Shown: positions 44,967 through 52,635, counted from the first letter of the stretch. The stretch is 64,000 bases of DNA from Oscillatoriales cyanobacterium (GCA_011390955.1 JAABRM010000002.1:62001-126000), one strand, 5' to 3'. The notes: generated from the sequence alone by a model not told the origin. Program-made: numbers and translations.

Positions 44967-45191
44967 ATGAAATACGATGATATCATCACTATTGAACCGG
45001 GAAAACGCAGTGGCAAACCCTGCATTCGAGGAATGCGAATTACTGTGTACGATATCCTGGAATATCTGGCAGGTGGAATGACAGAAGCAGAAATTTTAGA
45101 AGATTTTTCGGAACTGACTTCGGAAGACATCAAAGCTTGTCTTGCCTTTGCAGCGGAGCGTGAGAAAAAACTATTTGTGGCATCGTTGTGA
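44967..45191 (+). CDS. DUF433 antitoxin-type protein
   Basis: 74 residues: IEPGKRSGKPCIRGMRITVY, then DILEYLAGGMTEAEILEDFS and ELTSEDIKACLAFAAER. This is the complete short DUF433 helix-turn-helix. The stop overlaps the GTG of a DUF5615-type gene (GTGA, 45188-45191) that is cut after 32 codons. It is therefore an antitoxin-type gene without a working partner nearby. Confidence 0.9.
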   Translation: MKYDDIITIEPGKRSGKPCIRGMRITVYDILEYLAGGMTEAEILEDFSELTSEDIKACLAFAAEREKKLFVASL

Positions 45192-45286
45192 AATTACTAC
45201 TGGACGAAAACCTATCAGACCGGATTATTCCCAAGATAGTCGATTTGTATCCTGATTCGGCTCATGTTAAAACCTTACTTTCATAA
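45188..45286 (+). pseudogene. DUF5615-type toxin fragment cut by a 66-bp repeat
   Basis: The 32-codon frame MKLLLDENLSDRIIPKIVDL, then YPDSAHVKT, is the standard DUF5615 start with the acidic DEN triad. After Thr29 the sequence passes into the leader of the 66-bp repeat (TTTCATAACCAAACAAGAAA) and stops. The family is normally about 110-120 residues. No 3' remainder was found on the far side of the repeats. Confidence 0.85.
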
Positions 45287-45600
45287 CCAAACAAGAAACC
45301 GGGTTTCTGGCGTTTTCAGCCCAAATTTTTGGTTAATTCCGAGAAGAAACCCGGTTTCTCATATCCCAGGAAAAGCGCGATCGCGCCTCCAAACTTTCAT
45401 AACCAAACAAGAAACCGGGTTTCTGGCGTTTTCAGCCCAAATTTTTGGTGAATTCCGAGAAGAAACCCGGTTTCTCATATCCCAGGAAAAGCGCGATCGC
45501 TCAACCAAGAAACCGGGATAAGAGTGTTTCTTGCCTAAATTTGTGGTGAATTACGAGAAGAAACCCGGTTTCTCATGCTTCAATGCTTAAGAAAAATAGG
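45287..45600. repeat. Three 66-bp repeats in tandem
   Basis: Copies lie at 45294-45359, 45410-45475 and 45508-45573. The first two share long flanks (ATCCCAGGAAAAGCGCGATC) and form a direct duplication of about 116 bp; the third has the left end AGAAACCGGGATAAGAG. Confidence 0.92.
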
Positions 45601-45642
45601 AAAACTCCTGCTAAGATAGACTTAAAGAATCAAAATTAAGTT

Positions 45643-45813
45643 ATGAAATACCCAATGCATACAGTTTCCAAACCCGTCTCAGGCAGCGAAGTGGAGAAAA
45701 TAGCTTATGCCTTGAAAAGTGGCGGTTATATTGCCAATGAAGCTGCTTTGGCGTTAGCTGAAAGGATTGTTGCTCGTCGTCGCCAGAAATCTGCAAATGT
45801 CGTCCAAAAGTAA
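45643..45813 (+). CDS. Small protein upstream of and overlapping a GNAT gene
   Basis: 56 residues: MKYPMHTVSKPVSGSEVEKI, then AYALKSGGYIANEAALALAE, with a basic end RIVARRRQKSANVVQK. The start ATG 45643 has AAG-rich sequence upstream but no strong ribosome site. It overlaps the GNAT start by 17 bases. Size, order and overlap fit the antitoxin position of a GNAT toxin-antitoxin pair, but the protein has no clear ribbon-helix-helix motif and I do not recognise a family. Confidence 0.6.
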   Translation: MKYPMHTVSKPVSGSEVEKIAYALKSGGYIANEAALALAERIVARRRQKSANVVQK

Positions 45814-46378
45814 GTTTGCTGGAGTTGATTTCTCCGAGCTACCCGTTGAGCATTTCACCCCGGATCTGACTATTTCTGGCCAGGGGTTTCGTTGTTTACG
45901 CGGTGAGTTTGTCACCTACTGGCGAAAAGGCCGAATTCAGCGAGAGATCGACGCTCGGATCAGCCAATGCTGGATTTTACGCCATGAAGACAATTTGGCC
46001 GGTTATATCACTCTACTGGCGGATCAACTGGAACTTGATGAACCGATTCTGCTTGAGGAGGGTGTTCAGTACCGATCTTTTCCCGCAATTAAGATTGGTT
46101 TACTGGCGGTCGATCAACGTGCGAAAGGAGCCGGTAGCCGTCTAGTTGAATGGGCGGTGGAGTACGTTGCTGCGGAAGTTTCACCTACCGTTGGCGTGCG
46201 TTTTATGACTGTTGACGCACTCTACGATTCAGATACTATTCCTGCTTATGACGCATCGGGCTTTTATGAAAAGTTTGGGTTTCAATTTGCCGATCCTTAT
46301 GAGTCTTTACCTCCATCTGTACCCTATCGCACTATGTATCTCGATCTTAAACCATTAATTGATTTATTGAGTTCATAG
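45797..46378 (+). CDS. GNAT acetyltransferase, possible toxin
   Basis: 193 residues from ATG 45797; the frame is open ten codons further. The GNAT core has the acetyl-CoA loop IGLLAVDQRAKGAGSRLVEW (100-119), where R108 and GAG form the pyrophosphate-binding turn, and a terminal FYEKFGF with Tyr157 as likely general acid. Size and the small overlapping upstream gene resemble TacT/AtaT-type toxins that acetylate aminoacyl-tRNA. An ordinary acetyltransferase is the alternative. Confidence 0.78.
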   Translation: MSSKSKFAGVDFSELPVEHFTPDLTISGQGFRCLRGEFVTYWRKGRIQREIDARISQCWILRHEDNLAGYITLLADQLELDEPILLEEGVQYRSFPAIKIGLLAVDQRAKGAGSRLVEWAVEYVAAEVSPTVGVRFMTVDALYDSDTIPAYDASGFYEKFGFQFADPYESLPPSVPYRTMYLDLKPLIDLLSS

Positions 46379-46691
46379 CGAAAAAAAACCGGGTTCTCCG
46401 TTGCTTTTGCCTTTGAAGCAAGAGTTAATTAAGCCTGCCCCCGCCTTCGCGGGGGAAACCCGGTTTCTGACTTCCCACGTTTCATAACCAAACTATAAAC
46501 CGGGTTTCTGATGTTTTCTGCCCAATTTTTTCGTGAATTCCGAGAAGAAACCCGGTTTCTCATGCCCCAGGAAAAGCGCGATCGCCCAAAAGACCTACTG
46601 CTCAAATGGTGAGAAACGCGATCGGAATTTTCGATTTGAGATGGTAGGGTTGGCATTCCCCCACCGGGGCGATCGATGAGATATCATAAAA
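46379..46691. repeat. Two inverted-end repeats between GNAT and DUF433 genes
   Basis: A variant copy at 46383-46468 (left AAACCGGGTTCTCC, core TTGCTTTTGCC, with a CCCCCGCCTTCGCGGGGG hairpin) and a standard 66-bp copy at 46495-46560. No gene is present. Confidence 0.85.
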
Positions 46692-47084
46692 ATGACTTCT
46701 CATCATCCGATCGATATGACTTTAGTCTCTAATGGGCAGACAGCTATTATCAGGACAGAGCGGGGATTAACGATCTCAGGTACACGAATCACTCTTTATG
46801 ACATTATGGATTATCTGAGAGATCGGTATCCACCTAAGTTTATTGGTTCCCTGTTTGACTTGACCGAAGAACAAATTAACGTTGCTCTATCATACATCAA
46901 AACTCATCGGGAGCAAGTAGAAACCGAATATCAAGTTGTTATCAAGGAAGCGGAAGAACTCCGGCATTACTATGAAGAACAAAATCGCGATCGAGTCGCC
47001 CAAATTGCCACCATGCCGCCTCCACCAGGTTTAGAAAAAGCCTGGGCAAAACTTCAAGCAGCAAAGGCACGGTATCAGACCTAA
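46692..47084 (+). CDS. DUF433-type antitoxin with extended C terminus
   Basis: 130 residues. The HTH core is IIRTERGLTISGTRITLYDI, then LFDLTEEQINVALSYIKTHR. The C-terminal 60 residues are a charged helix (EVVIKEAEELRHYYEEQNRD type) ending in PPPPGLEKAWAKLQAAKARY. It is longer than the usual DUF433. The toxin-type partner starts two bases after the stop. Confidence 0.85.
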   Translation: MTSHHPIDMTLVSNGQTAIIRTERGLTISGTRITLYDIMDYLRDRYPPKFIGSLFDLTEEQINVALSYIKTHREQVETEYQVVIKEAEELRHYYEEQNRDRVAQIATMPPPPGLEKAWAKLQAAKARYQT

Positions 47085-47086
47085 TT

Positions 47087-47482
47087 ATGATTTTTTTAGT
47101 CGATCATAACCTGAAGGGACATGGGCGAATTCTCCTGGGCAGCATTGCTAGTCAAGGTTGGCTTGATTCGATTCCAATTCGGTTTGTTACATTTGAAGAA
47201 GTAGGATTATCAATTGATAGTCCCGATCGCGTAGTCTGGAGGTTGGCACAGGAAAACAAAATGATTTTGCTCACAGCCAATCGCAGCATGAAAGATGAAG
47301 AATCACTCGAACAAGTTATGCGTGAAGAAAATACCCCAAATTCATTCCCTGTAGTGACAATTGGTAATGCAGATCGAGTTTTGAACGATTCAATTTATCG
47401 AGAACGGTGCGTCGATCGCCTGCTTGAGATTGCGATTTATATTGGCAACTACATGGGGGCAAGAAGGGTTTTTATTCCTTGA
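47087..47482 (+). CDS. PIN-like toxin of the DUF5615 type
   Basis: 131 residues: MIFLVDHNLKGHGRILLGSI has the acidic start with Asp6, VTFEEVGLSIDSPDRVVWRL, then MILLTANRSMKDEESL. The pattern (DxN/DHN near the start, LLTANR in place of TxD) fits DUF5615-like PIN proteins, although divergent. It directly follows the DUF433 gene, forming an intact pair. Confidence 0.75.
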   Translation: MIFLVDHNLKGHGRILLGSIASQGWLDSIPIRFVTFEEVGLSIDSPDRVVWRLAQENKMILLTANRSMKDEESLEQVMREENTPNSFPVVTIGNADRVLNDSIYRERCVDRLLEIAIYIGNYMGARRVFIP

Positions 47483-47722
47483 TAAAGAAAGAATTAATAG
47501 CCAACAAAGAAACCTGGTTTCTGATGTTTTAAGCCCAAATTTTTGGTGAATTCCGAGAATAAACCCGGTTTCTCATGACCCTGGAAAAGTGCGATCGCCC
47601 AACCAAGAAACCGGGTTTCTGATGTTTTCAGTCCAAATTTTTGGTGAATTCCGAGAAGAAACCCGGTTTCTTATGCCCACGCGATAACGAGATTTTCATC
47701 AATATTTATAATTTAGCTGACT
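47483..47722. repeat. Two 66-bp repeats between convergent toxin-type genes
   Basis: Copies lie at 47508-47573 (with AGAAACCTGGTTTCT) and 47606-47671. The interval separates two toxin genes that read towards each other, so the hairpins may act as bidirectional terminators. Confidence 0.88.
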
Positions 47723-48070
47723 CTATGATGACACCGCAGGACGAACAATACGAATTAATTTACCTTGCAAAGATTCTTCCGCGATAATCGCCTCGTGGAT
47801 TCGGTTAGCTAACCCCTGCCAATCGCGATCGTTTGTACAGGCAATAATACCAGCATGATCTGGTTGAATGCGGTGTAAACGAAAGAAATCTTTACGATTT
47901 TCGGTAATCACAGCACGTTTTTCCGCACTAGCAAAAGCTAAAACATCTGAGTCAGAAATCCTTTGATTTGCTTTGCCTGCTTCTTGAACCGTTAAAACAT
48001 CATGACCCAAAGCTCGCAAAAACTCTACAACAGGATAGGGGTATTGCTCATCAGCATAAAGACGTGCCAT
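47723..48070 (-). CDS. DUF5615-type PIN-like toxin
   Basis: 115 residues: MARLYADEQYPYPVVEFLRA, GHDVLTVQEAGKANQRISDS, AVITENRKDFFRLH. Acidic residues Asp7, Glu8, Glu32 and Asp64 suit the PIN-like site. It starts three bases after the DUF433 stop codon. Confidence 0.85.
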   Translation of the reverse strand: MARLYADEQYPYPVVEFLRALGHDVLTVQEAGKANQRISDSDVLAFASAEKRAVITENRKDFFRLHRIQPDHAGIIACTNDRDWQGLANRIHEAIIAEESLQGKLIRIVRPAVSS

Positions 48071-48073
48071 TTG

Positions 48074-48415
48074 CTAAAAATCCTCGGACATCACTTCATT
48101 ATTTTCCCTAATTTCTGTTTCAATTTCATCGGAAAATTGTTCAGCATAAGCCCAAGCGTTGGCTAAATCGGTAGCCGATAGAGATGGATAGCTGGTGAGT
48201 AAGTCCGCTTCACTATAGCCAATGCGACGAGCTTCTACAAGACCCCAAACGGTGATGCGAGTTCCAGCAATGCAGGCAGAACCGCCACAAACACTCTTGT
48301 TTTTTTCTATCCCCCGCCCAAATACGATTTTACCTTGAGATAGAAGTTGAACGGCTTGATTTTTTTCGTCCTCAGACAGTGCCAGCAATTGAGGTTCTAA
48401 TTCTTTCAGTGTCAT
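48074..48415 (-). CDS. DUF433 antitoxin-type protein
   Basis: 113 residues. After a helical lead (LEPQLLALSEDEKNQAVQLL) the DUF433 part reads CGGSACIAGTRITVWGLVEA, then RRIGYSEADLLTSYPSLSAT and DLANAWAYAEQFSDEI. The two Cys in CGGSAC are uncommon. It precedes the DUF5615 gene as an intact pair. Confidence 0.9.
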   Translation of the reverse strand: MTLKELEPQLLALSEDEKNQAVQLLSQGKIVFGRGIEKNKSVCGGSACIAGTRITVWGLVEARRIGYSEADLLTSYPSLSATDLANAWAYAEQFSDEIETEIRENNEVMSEDF

Positions 48416-48810
48416 AGTTAATAAATAAAATGGTTATTTTCTATGTTATCAAATAATTTGCCTAGCGGTAATTTTAATGCAGTAATAGCGATCGCGCCCC
48501 TCTTTCTTTTTATCGCTCAACCAAGAAACCGGGATAAGAGATGTTTTTAGCCAAAATTTTTGGTGAATTCCGATAAGAAACCCGGTTTATCATGCCCTAG
48601 GATGCGATCGCCCAACCTAGAAACCGGGATAAGAGATGTTTGTTGCCCAAATTTTTGGCGGATTCAGAGAAGAAACCCGGTTTCTCATACCCTAAGATGC
48701 GATCGCTCAACCTAGAAACCGGGTTTCTGAAATAAGTTTTGCCTTGAAAGCAAGAGTTAATTAATCAACCCGGTTTCTAGGGAGTTAAGTCTTCTGTTGC
48801 CATGATGAAT
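48416..48810. repeat. Three inverted-end repeats
   Basis: Copies at 48524-48589, 48619-48685 (67 bp) and a core variant at 48714-48779 (TTGCCTTGAAAGCAAGAG). HIP1 sites lie between copies. No gene. Confidence 0.88.
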
Positions 48811-49095
48811 TTAATAAACTTCGTCATGGCTACCAATGTCAATCAGAAGGATTTCCTCCACATCTGAATCTGAAGATTTTTTGAAATTAAAGACTATTCT
48901 ACAGTCATAGTCTACAGTACAAGCCCAAGCGCCGGATAACTTACCTTTCAGCTTGTGGGTTTTGAGTGAGGGATCGAATGGATCGTTTGCCAATAGTTCG
49001 AGTCGTTCAGCTATTTTGTCCTCTACTTCAGGGCTTTGGCGGATTAAGGCCTTGAAAGCTCGTTTGAAAGAAGAGGCTAAGACAAGGGTTCTCAT
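48811..49095 (-). CDS. YafQ/RelE-type toxin
   Basis: 94 residues: LASSFKRAFKALIRQSPEVE, LELLANDPFDPSLKTHKLKG, GAWACTVDYDCRIVFNF, and IGSHDEVY at the end. The LKTHKLKGKLSGAW and YRIVF-like parts and terminal H-D-Y are the RelE/YafQ ribosome-dependent mRNA interferase pattern. It overlaps the antitoxin-type gene by four bases (ATGA). Confidence 0.9.
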   Translation of the reverse strand: MRTLVLASSFKRAFKALIRQSPEVEDKIAERLELLANDPFDPSLKTHKLKGKLSGAWACTVDYDCRIVFNFKKSSDSDVEEILLIDIGSHDEVY

Positions 49096-49304
49096 CGTTT
49101 TAACTCTGCCATTATATCATTTACTGTTCCTCGGAATACTTGTTCCTGTAAATACTCTTCTTCAGCACGAACAATATTCAAAGCGATCTCATCTCTCCTT
49201 CTTTCCTTAATTCGTCTTCCGATTAAATTGATGAGAACGATCTGTTCATCATCAGACATTTCTTCAACTAACTCTATAATTGCATCAAAGCTATAGGTTT
49301 TCAT
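49092..49304 (-). CDS. Antitoxin of the YafQ/RelE-type toxin
   Basis: 70 residues from ATG 49304 (a TTG two codons earlier is open). It reads MKTYSFDAIIELVEEMSDDE, QIVLINLIGRRIKERRRDEI, ending FRGTVNDIMAELKR. The helical, charged protein has no obvious DNA-binding motif but occupies the antitoxin place, coupled by overlap to the toxin. Confidence 0.82.
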   Translation of the reverse strand: MKTYSFDAIIELVEEMSDDEQIVLINLIGRRIKERRRDEIALNIVRAEEEYLQEQVFRGTVNDIMAELKR

Positions 49305-49310
49305 TGTCAA

Positions 49311-49776
49311 ACTCCAAAATTACTGCACAATTATATTATAGCTGATATTTGTTTTATTTTACCACAATGATTAAACATAAGTTAGCATAAGTGAAGCATA
49401 TCTATTGGTTAACAATAGGCTCGCGGTCAGTTGTCGAAACCCCTGGTTTTCAGTTTGGAGGGCGATCGCTGATTTCAAAAAGCGATCGCCCCCTCTTTCC
49501 TTTTATCGCCAAACAAGAAACCGGGTTTCTCATGTTTATTGCCCAAATTTTTGGTGAATTCCGAGAAGAAACCCGGTTTCTCATGCCCAAGATGCGATCG
49601 CTCAACAAAGAAACCGGGTTTCTTATGTTTCCAGCACAAATTTGTGGCGGATTCCGAAAAGAAACCCGGTTTCTCATGCTTCAAGAAAAGTGCGATTCCC
49701 GTCTCTGGATCCGCTGCGCGGAATCGCTCATTTCCATCTTTCATAACCAACAAATACACCCGGTTTCTGGCTTCTG
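49311..49776. repeat. 66-bp repeats and a duplicated gene-end fragment
   Basis: Copies lie at 49516-49581 and 49609-49674, plus a half end at about 49757-49771. The sequence AAGTGAAGCATATCTA at 49388-49403 matches the 3' end of the DUF6887-type gene at 50938-50956, so a gene-end fragment has been duplicated here. No gene is supported. Confidence 0.8.
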
Positions 49777-50041
49777 CTAGGGAAAATAACGGTAAAATTC
49801 CCGACGATGGAGCACTCGCATTATTTCTATAACATTTTCATTAACCTCTATGCCAATCCGGTAATCGCCGATGCGAATCCGATAACGCCCTGCGTAACCT
49901 TTCATGGCTTTAATGTCAGAAATATCCTGTAATGTGTTGATTAATGGTAGAGTGGTAAATGCTAAATCGTAGATGCTTTGGTATGAAGGGGAACTCTTGT
50001 TTCAAGTCTTTTAGAAAAGCTTGACGGTATTCAACTTCCAC
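49777..50041 (-). pseudogene. RelE/ParE-type toxin with a +1 frameshift
   Basis: From GTG 50041 the frame reads MEVEYRQAFLKDLKQ, the normal start of this toxin type, then goes out of phase. One base on, the next frame reads SSPSYQSIYDLAFTTLPLIN, then IKAMKGYAGRYRIRIGDYRI and IEIMRVLHRREFYRYFP, ending at the TAG 49777-49779. Fusing the two gives a standard toxin of about 88 residues. The shift is near AAACAAGAG. Either it is inactivated or the base is a sequencing error. Confidence 0.82.
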
Positions 50042-50046
50042 AGTAA

Positions 50047-50271
50047 TTATTCCTCAAGATACGCTAAAGCTTCAGAACGATCTAACAAAGGAGTGTTAAC
50101 CGCTTCATCCATTGCTTTGTTCATGCAATAATCTTCTATCGCGTCCGCAAGTTGCTCGGTAGAAACTTCTTGATTAGGTATAATTTTTCGCCATAGATCA
50201 ATCGGAATCACTACAGCGCTTACTTCTCCATCTTGGTTAGTAATATATTCAAGATTTAAACTTGTTTCCAT
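50047..50271 (-). CDS. Phd/YefM-like antitoxin-type protein
   Basis: 74 residues from ATG 50271: METSLNLEYITNQDGEVSAV, VIPIDLWRKIIPNQ, ending TPLLDRSEALAYLEE. The EYITNQDGEVSAVVIP start is the common short antitoxin of ParE/RelE pairs in cyanobacteria. The frame extends upstream only through a 66-bp repeat, so the longer form is rejected. It ends five bases before the frameshifted toxin. Confidence 0.82.
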   Translation of the reverse strand: METSLNLEYITNQDGEVSAVVIPIDLWRKIIPNQEVSTEQLADAIEDYCMNKAMDEAVNTPLLDRSEALAYLEE

Positions 50272-50743
50272 ATCAAAATCCAAACACTTATAGTAATTAT
50301 AGCTTATCCGATGAGGTGAAGCAACCAAGAAACCGGGTTTCTCATGTTTGTTGCCCAAATTTTTGGCGGATTCAGAGAAGAAACCCGGTTTCTCATGTCC
50401 CTAAGATGCGATCGCTCCTGAACCAAGAAACCGGGATAAGAGTGTTTCTTGCCCAAATTTTTGGCGGATTCAGAGAAGAAACCCGGTTTCTCATGCTTCA
50501 AGAAAAGTGCGATCGCTTGTCCCAAAAAGCGTCCCCGATTTATTCCTGCTTATCCACACCACAATATAATAATTTAACCTATATAGTTACGAGGTATAAT
50601 AATTTTAAAAAAAAGTGATACAGCTATCTCCGAGCGCTATATGTAACAAAACCCGATTTATTGCTTGTAATGATTCTAATGTTGGGTTTCGTTCCTCAAC
50701 CCAACCTACAGAATAATGCATCATTTGGTCTTTGGAGGTTTTT
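50272..50743. repeat. Two 66-bp repeats and AT-rich leader
   Basis: Copies lie at 50328-50393 and 50426-50491. The DNA from 50550 to 50733 is AT-rich and includes GTTGGGTTTCGTTCCTCAAC, a short inverted repeat (50683-50702). GGAGG at 50734-50738 serves the next gene. Confidence 0.82.
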
Positions 50744-50956
50744 GTGATTAAGCCTGACTTTAGTAGCATGACTAAAATTGATCTAAGAGCTTACGTCATT
50801 GCAAATCCGAACGATCGGATGGCTTTTCATGCTTTTGTCGATCGTTTTACCTCGTCAGCTTCGACCGAGACTTTTGACATTCCTAAATCAAATTCTGAGG
50901 TTGAAGAAGTCGATGTATTGATTAGGCAAAAATTAGCAGAAGTGAAGCATATCTAG
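50744..50956 (+). CDS. DUF6887-type small protein
   Basis: 70 residues from GTG 50744, six bases after GGAGG. It begins VIKPDFSSMTKIDLRAYVIA, followed by NPNDRMAFHAFVDRF, the pattern of short cyanobacterial proteins I recall as DUF6887. These usually have a second small gene (DUF6888) next to them; none is seen, the downstream DNA being a repeat. Function unknown; a toxin-antitoxin role is possible. Confidence 0.72.
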   Translation: MIKPDFSSMTKIDLRAYVIANPNDRMAFHAFVDRFTSSASTETFDIPKSNSEVEEVDVLIRQKLAEVKHI

Positions 50957-50965
50957 TGGCTAAAA

Positions 50966-51027
50966 ATAGGGGGTTTTCTGTTGCTTTTGCCTTGGGAAGC
51001 AAGAGTTAATTAAGAAACCCGGTTTCT
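50966..51027. repeat. Inverted-end repeat, core variant
   Basis: Left end GGGGGTTTTCTGTTGC, core TTGCCTTGGGAAGCAAGAG, right end AGAAACCCGGTTTCT. It marks the right border of the 66-bp repeat territory. Confidence 0.8.
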
Positions 51028-51045
51028 CTGCCCACAGCCAATGTT

Positions 51046-52446
51046 TTACCTTCTAATTGCCCCGCGCCATCCGATTTTTTGTTCTGCTGACCGTTCGCCT
51101 AAAGAGCGAATAATTCTCAATTCAATTTTGATATTTAAGCCGCTGCGTAAATATTGATCTGGAATGGGTAATTGACCGATATTGACGGTAAAGCGATCTG
51201 AAGTAAATGAGACTAATTCAGGGGGTATTTTGCCTTGATAGCGGGTGGTATAATTGTCATCAAAGCGTCCCCTTGGGGCAGCAGGAGTGGTTTGATAAAC
51301 TATTTCTAATTCCGTGTCTAAAATATTTGACTGTCTGGCTACGTCAATTAAGGTTAATTGCAGATTTTTGCCATTGTTGGCGACATCCACTAGCCTAAGT
51401 TGGGTGGCTTCACTGGCTAAAATTGCCTGAGAAATGACGAATTGAGTCTGGTTGTCGGTTTCAATTTGGCTGGTTTGTAGCCAAAGTTCTTCGGGAACAG
51501 ACATTTCTACGGTTTGGTCATCTTTTAGCTGAAAGGTGACGCTGGTGTTGGCAAAATTTCTGGCCGATCGCTCCGCATTCCAGACCAATTCTACCGGCTT
51601 TTCAATGCGCTTGATAAACTGACGATATTCATCGGCAATAATCGAGTCACTACCTAATAAATTGGTTGCCCCACGGCGCGTTTCCCAGATATGTTTAGAT
51701 AAGACAAAAATCTGGTTGCTAAATTCCGCTAAAGAACGGGCGATCGCCGGTTGTTCCTGGGGCAAAAGTTCGGTGCCTTGAATCAGGCTTAAAGTGCCCA
51801 ATTTGCCATCACTCCCAGAACTCCCAGAACTGCCATCATCCCCATCATCGCCATCGCTACAAACAAAAGAACGAGTCTCACAACGGTAGTCGGGATTTCC
51901 CGGAGTCCCGGTACAAACTTCTTCATTCCAGCGGCGATCGCGACATTCGCAACCATCGCCACCATATCCCCGTTCTCCCCCACTGCCACCCCTGCCCCCG
52001 TCAGCGAGCACATAGATTTTTTTCAGGTCTTCAAGGTTGGTGTAATACACCGTCAAAGCCCCGCCATTGCCGCCATTGCCACCGCGTCCCCCGTCACCTC
52101 CGTCCCCACCATCGGCCCCTTCTTGGTCGCGATCGCCTCGGTTCGGTTGGCGGCAAGACCGGGCATCTTCCCCATCTTCCCCATCCTCCCCATCTCCTCC
52201 ATCTTCCCCAGACAGGTTTAGATATAATTCCGAACCATCCACAAAAATCGTGCGATTTTCACCATTGCGACCATCTGCACCACTCCTCCCGTCACGACCA
52301 TTACTCCCCCTTTGACCAAAGTCTTTCACTTCTCGACTTAGTACCAATAGAGGACAGAAAAAACTATCAGCAATGGGCAGAAAAATTACACCACTGCCTA
52401 CTAAAAAAAGAATTGGTGAAATTTTGGCTAAAAAATGTAGTTTCAT
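51046..52446 (-). CDS. Secreted collagen-like protein
   Basis: 466 residues. An N-terminal hydrophobic helix (ISPILFLVGSGVIFLPIA, 9-26) acts as signal or anchor. Gly-X-Y tracts follow: 44-63 (GQRGSNGRDGRSGADGRN), 80-93 (GEDGGDGEDGEDGED), 110-129 (GADGGDGGDGGRGGNGGNGG) and about 198-217 (GDDGDDGSSGSSGSDGK). A Cys-rich segment (CECRDRRWNEEVCTG) lies between them. The C-terminal 240 residues are a beta-rich domain without a known name. The acidic triplets lack proline, so the triple helix would be unusual. It may be a matrix or sheath component. Confidence 0.8.
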   Translation of the reverse strand: MKLHFLAKISPILFLVGSGVIFLPIADSFFCPLLVLSREVKDFGQRGSNGRDGRSGADGRNGENRTIFVDGSELYLNLSGEDGGDGEDGEDGEDARSCRQPNRGDRDQEGADGGDGGDGGRGGNGGNGGALTVYYTNLEDLKKIYVLADGGRGGSGGERGYGGDGCECRDRRWNEEVCTGTPGNPDYRCETRSFVCSDGDDGDDGSSGSSGSDGKLGTLSLIQGTELLPQEQPAIARSLAEFSNQIFVLSKHIWETRRGATNLLGSDSIIADEYRQFIKRIEKPVELVWNAERSARNFANTSVTFQLKDDQTVEMSVPEELWLQTSQIETDNQTQFVISQAILASEATQLRLVDVANNGKNLQLTLIDVARQSNILDTELEIVYQTTPAAPRGRFDDNYTTRYQGKIPPELVSFTSDRFTVNIGQLPIPDQYLRSGLNIKIELRIIRSLGERSAEQKIGWRGAIRR

Positions 52447-52635
52447 ATTCGTTTTTAGTTGTTAGTTGTTGGTTGTTGGTTGTTGGTTGGCCGGAATTAA
52501 CAATTGATAATTAAAAATTGACAATTAAACAAAATCATCAATCATCAATCATTAATTATCAATTATCAATTATCAATTATCAATTACTGCCTGTTGCCTG
52601 AAAGCAAGAACTCTAGTAGGGAATAGGGACAAAAC
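52447..52635. repeat. Composite satellite array: TTGGTTG then CAATTGA/ATTATCA heptamers
   Basis: TTGTTGG units lie at 52456-52490, then CAATTGA/AATTAAA types at 52498-52535, then TCAATCA and ATTATCA units to 52586. It lacks the octamer module found at 2.6 and 63.3 kb. It sits between uvrA and the collagen-like gene. Confidence 0.9.

Noticed and set aside
50272-50358. 29-codon upstream extension of the Phd-like antitoxin
   Set aside because: The extra residues (NKHEKPGFLV) come from the neighbouring 66-bp repeat; METSLNLEYI is the normal start.
44771-50491. Regular repeats spaced by about 30-120 bases, resembling a CRISPR array
   Set aside because: Repeats have long inverted ends and an AT-rich core, intervals vary widely and contain genes, and no cas gene is present.
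44709-50525. Many open frames of 60-130 codons with recurring KPGFF, ETGFL and RNRVSSRN peptides
   Set aside because: They are translations of the 66-bp repeats on either strand. Because 66 is a multiple of three and the arms are palindromic, frames stay open by chance. They lack ribosome sites and change with each copy.
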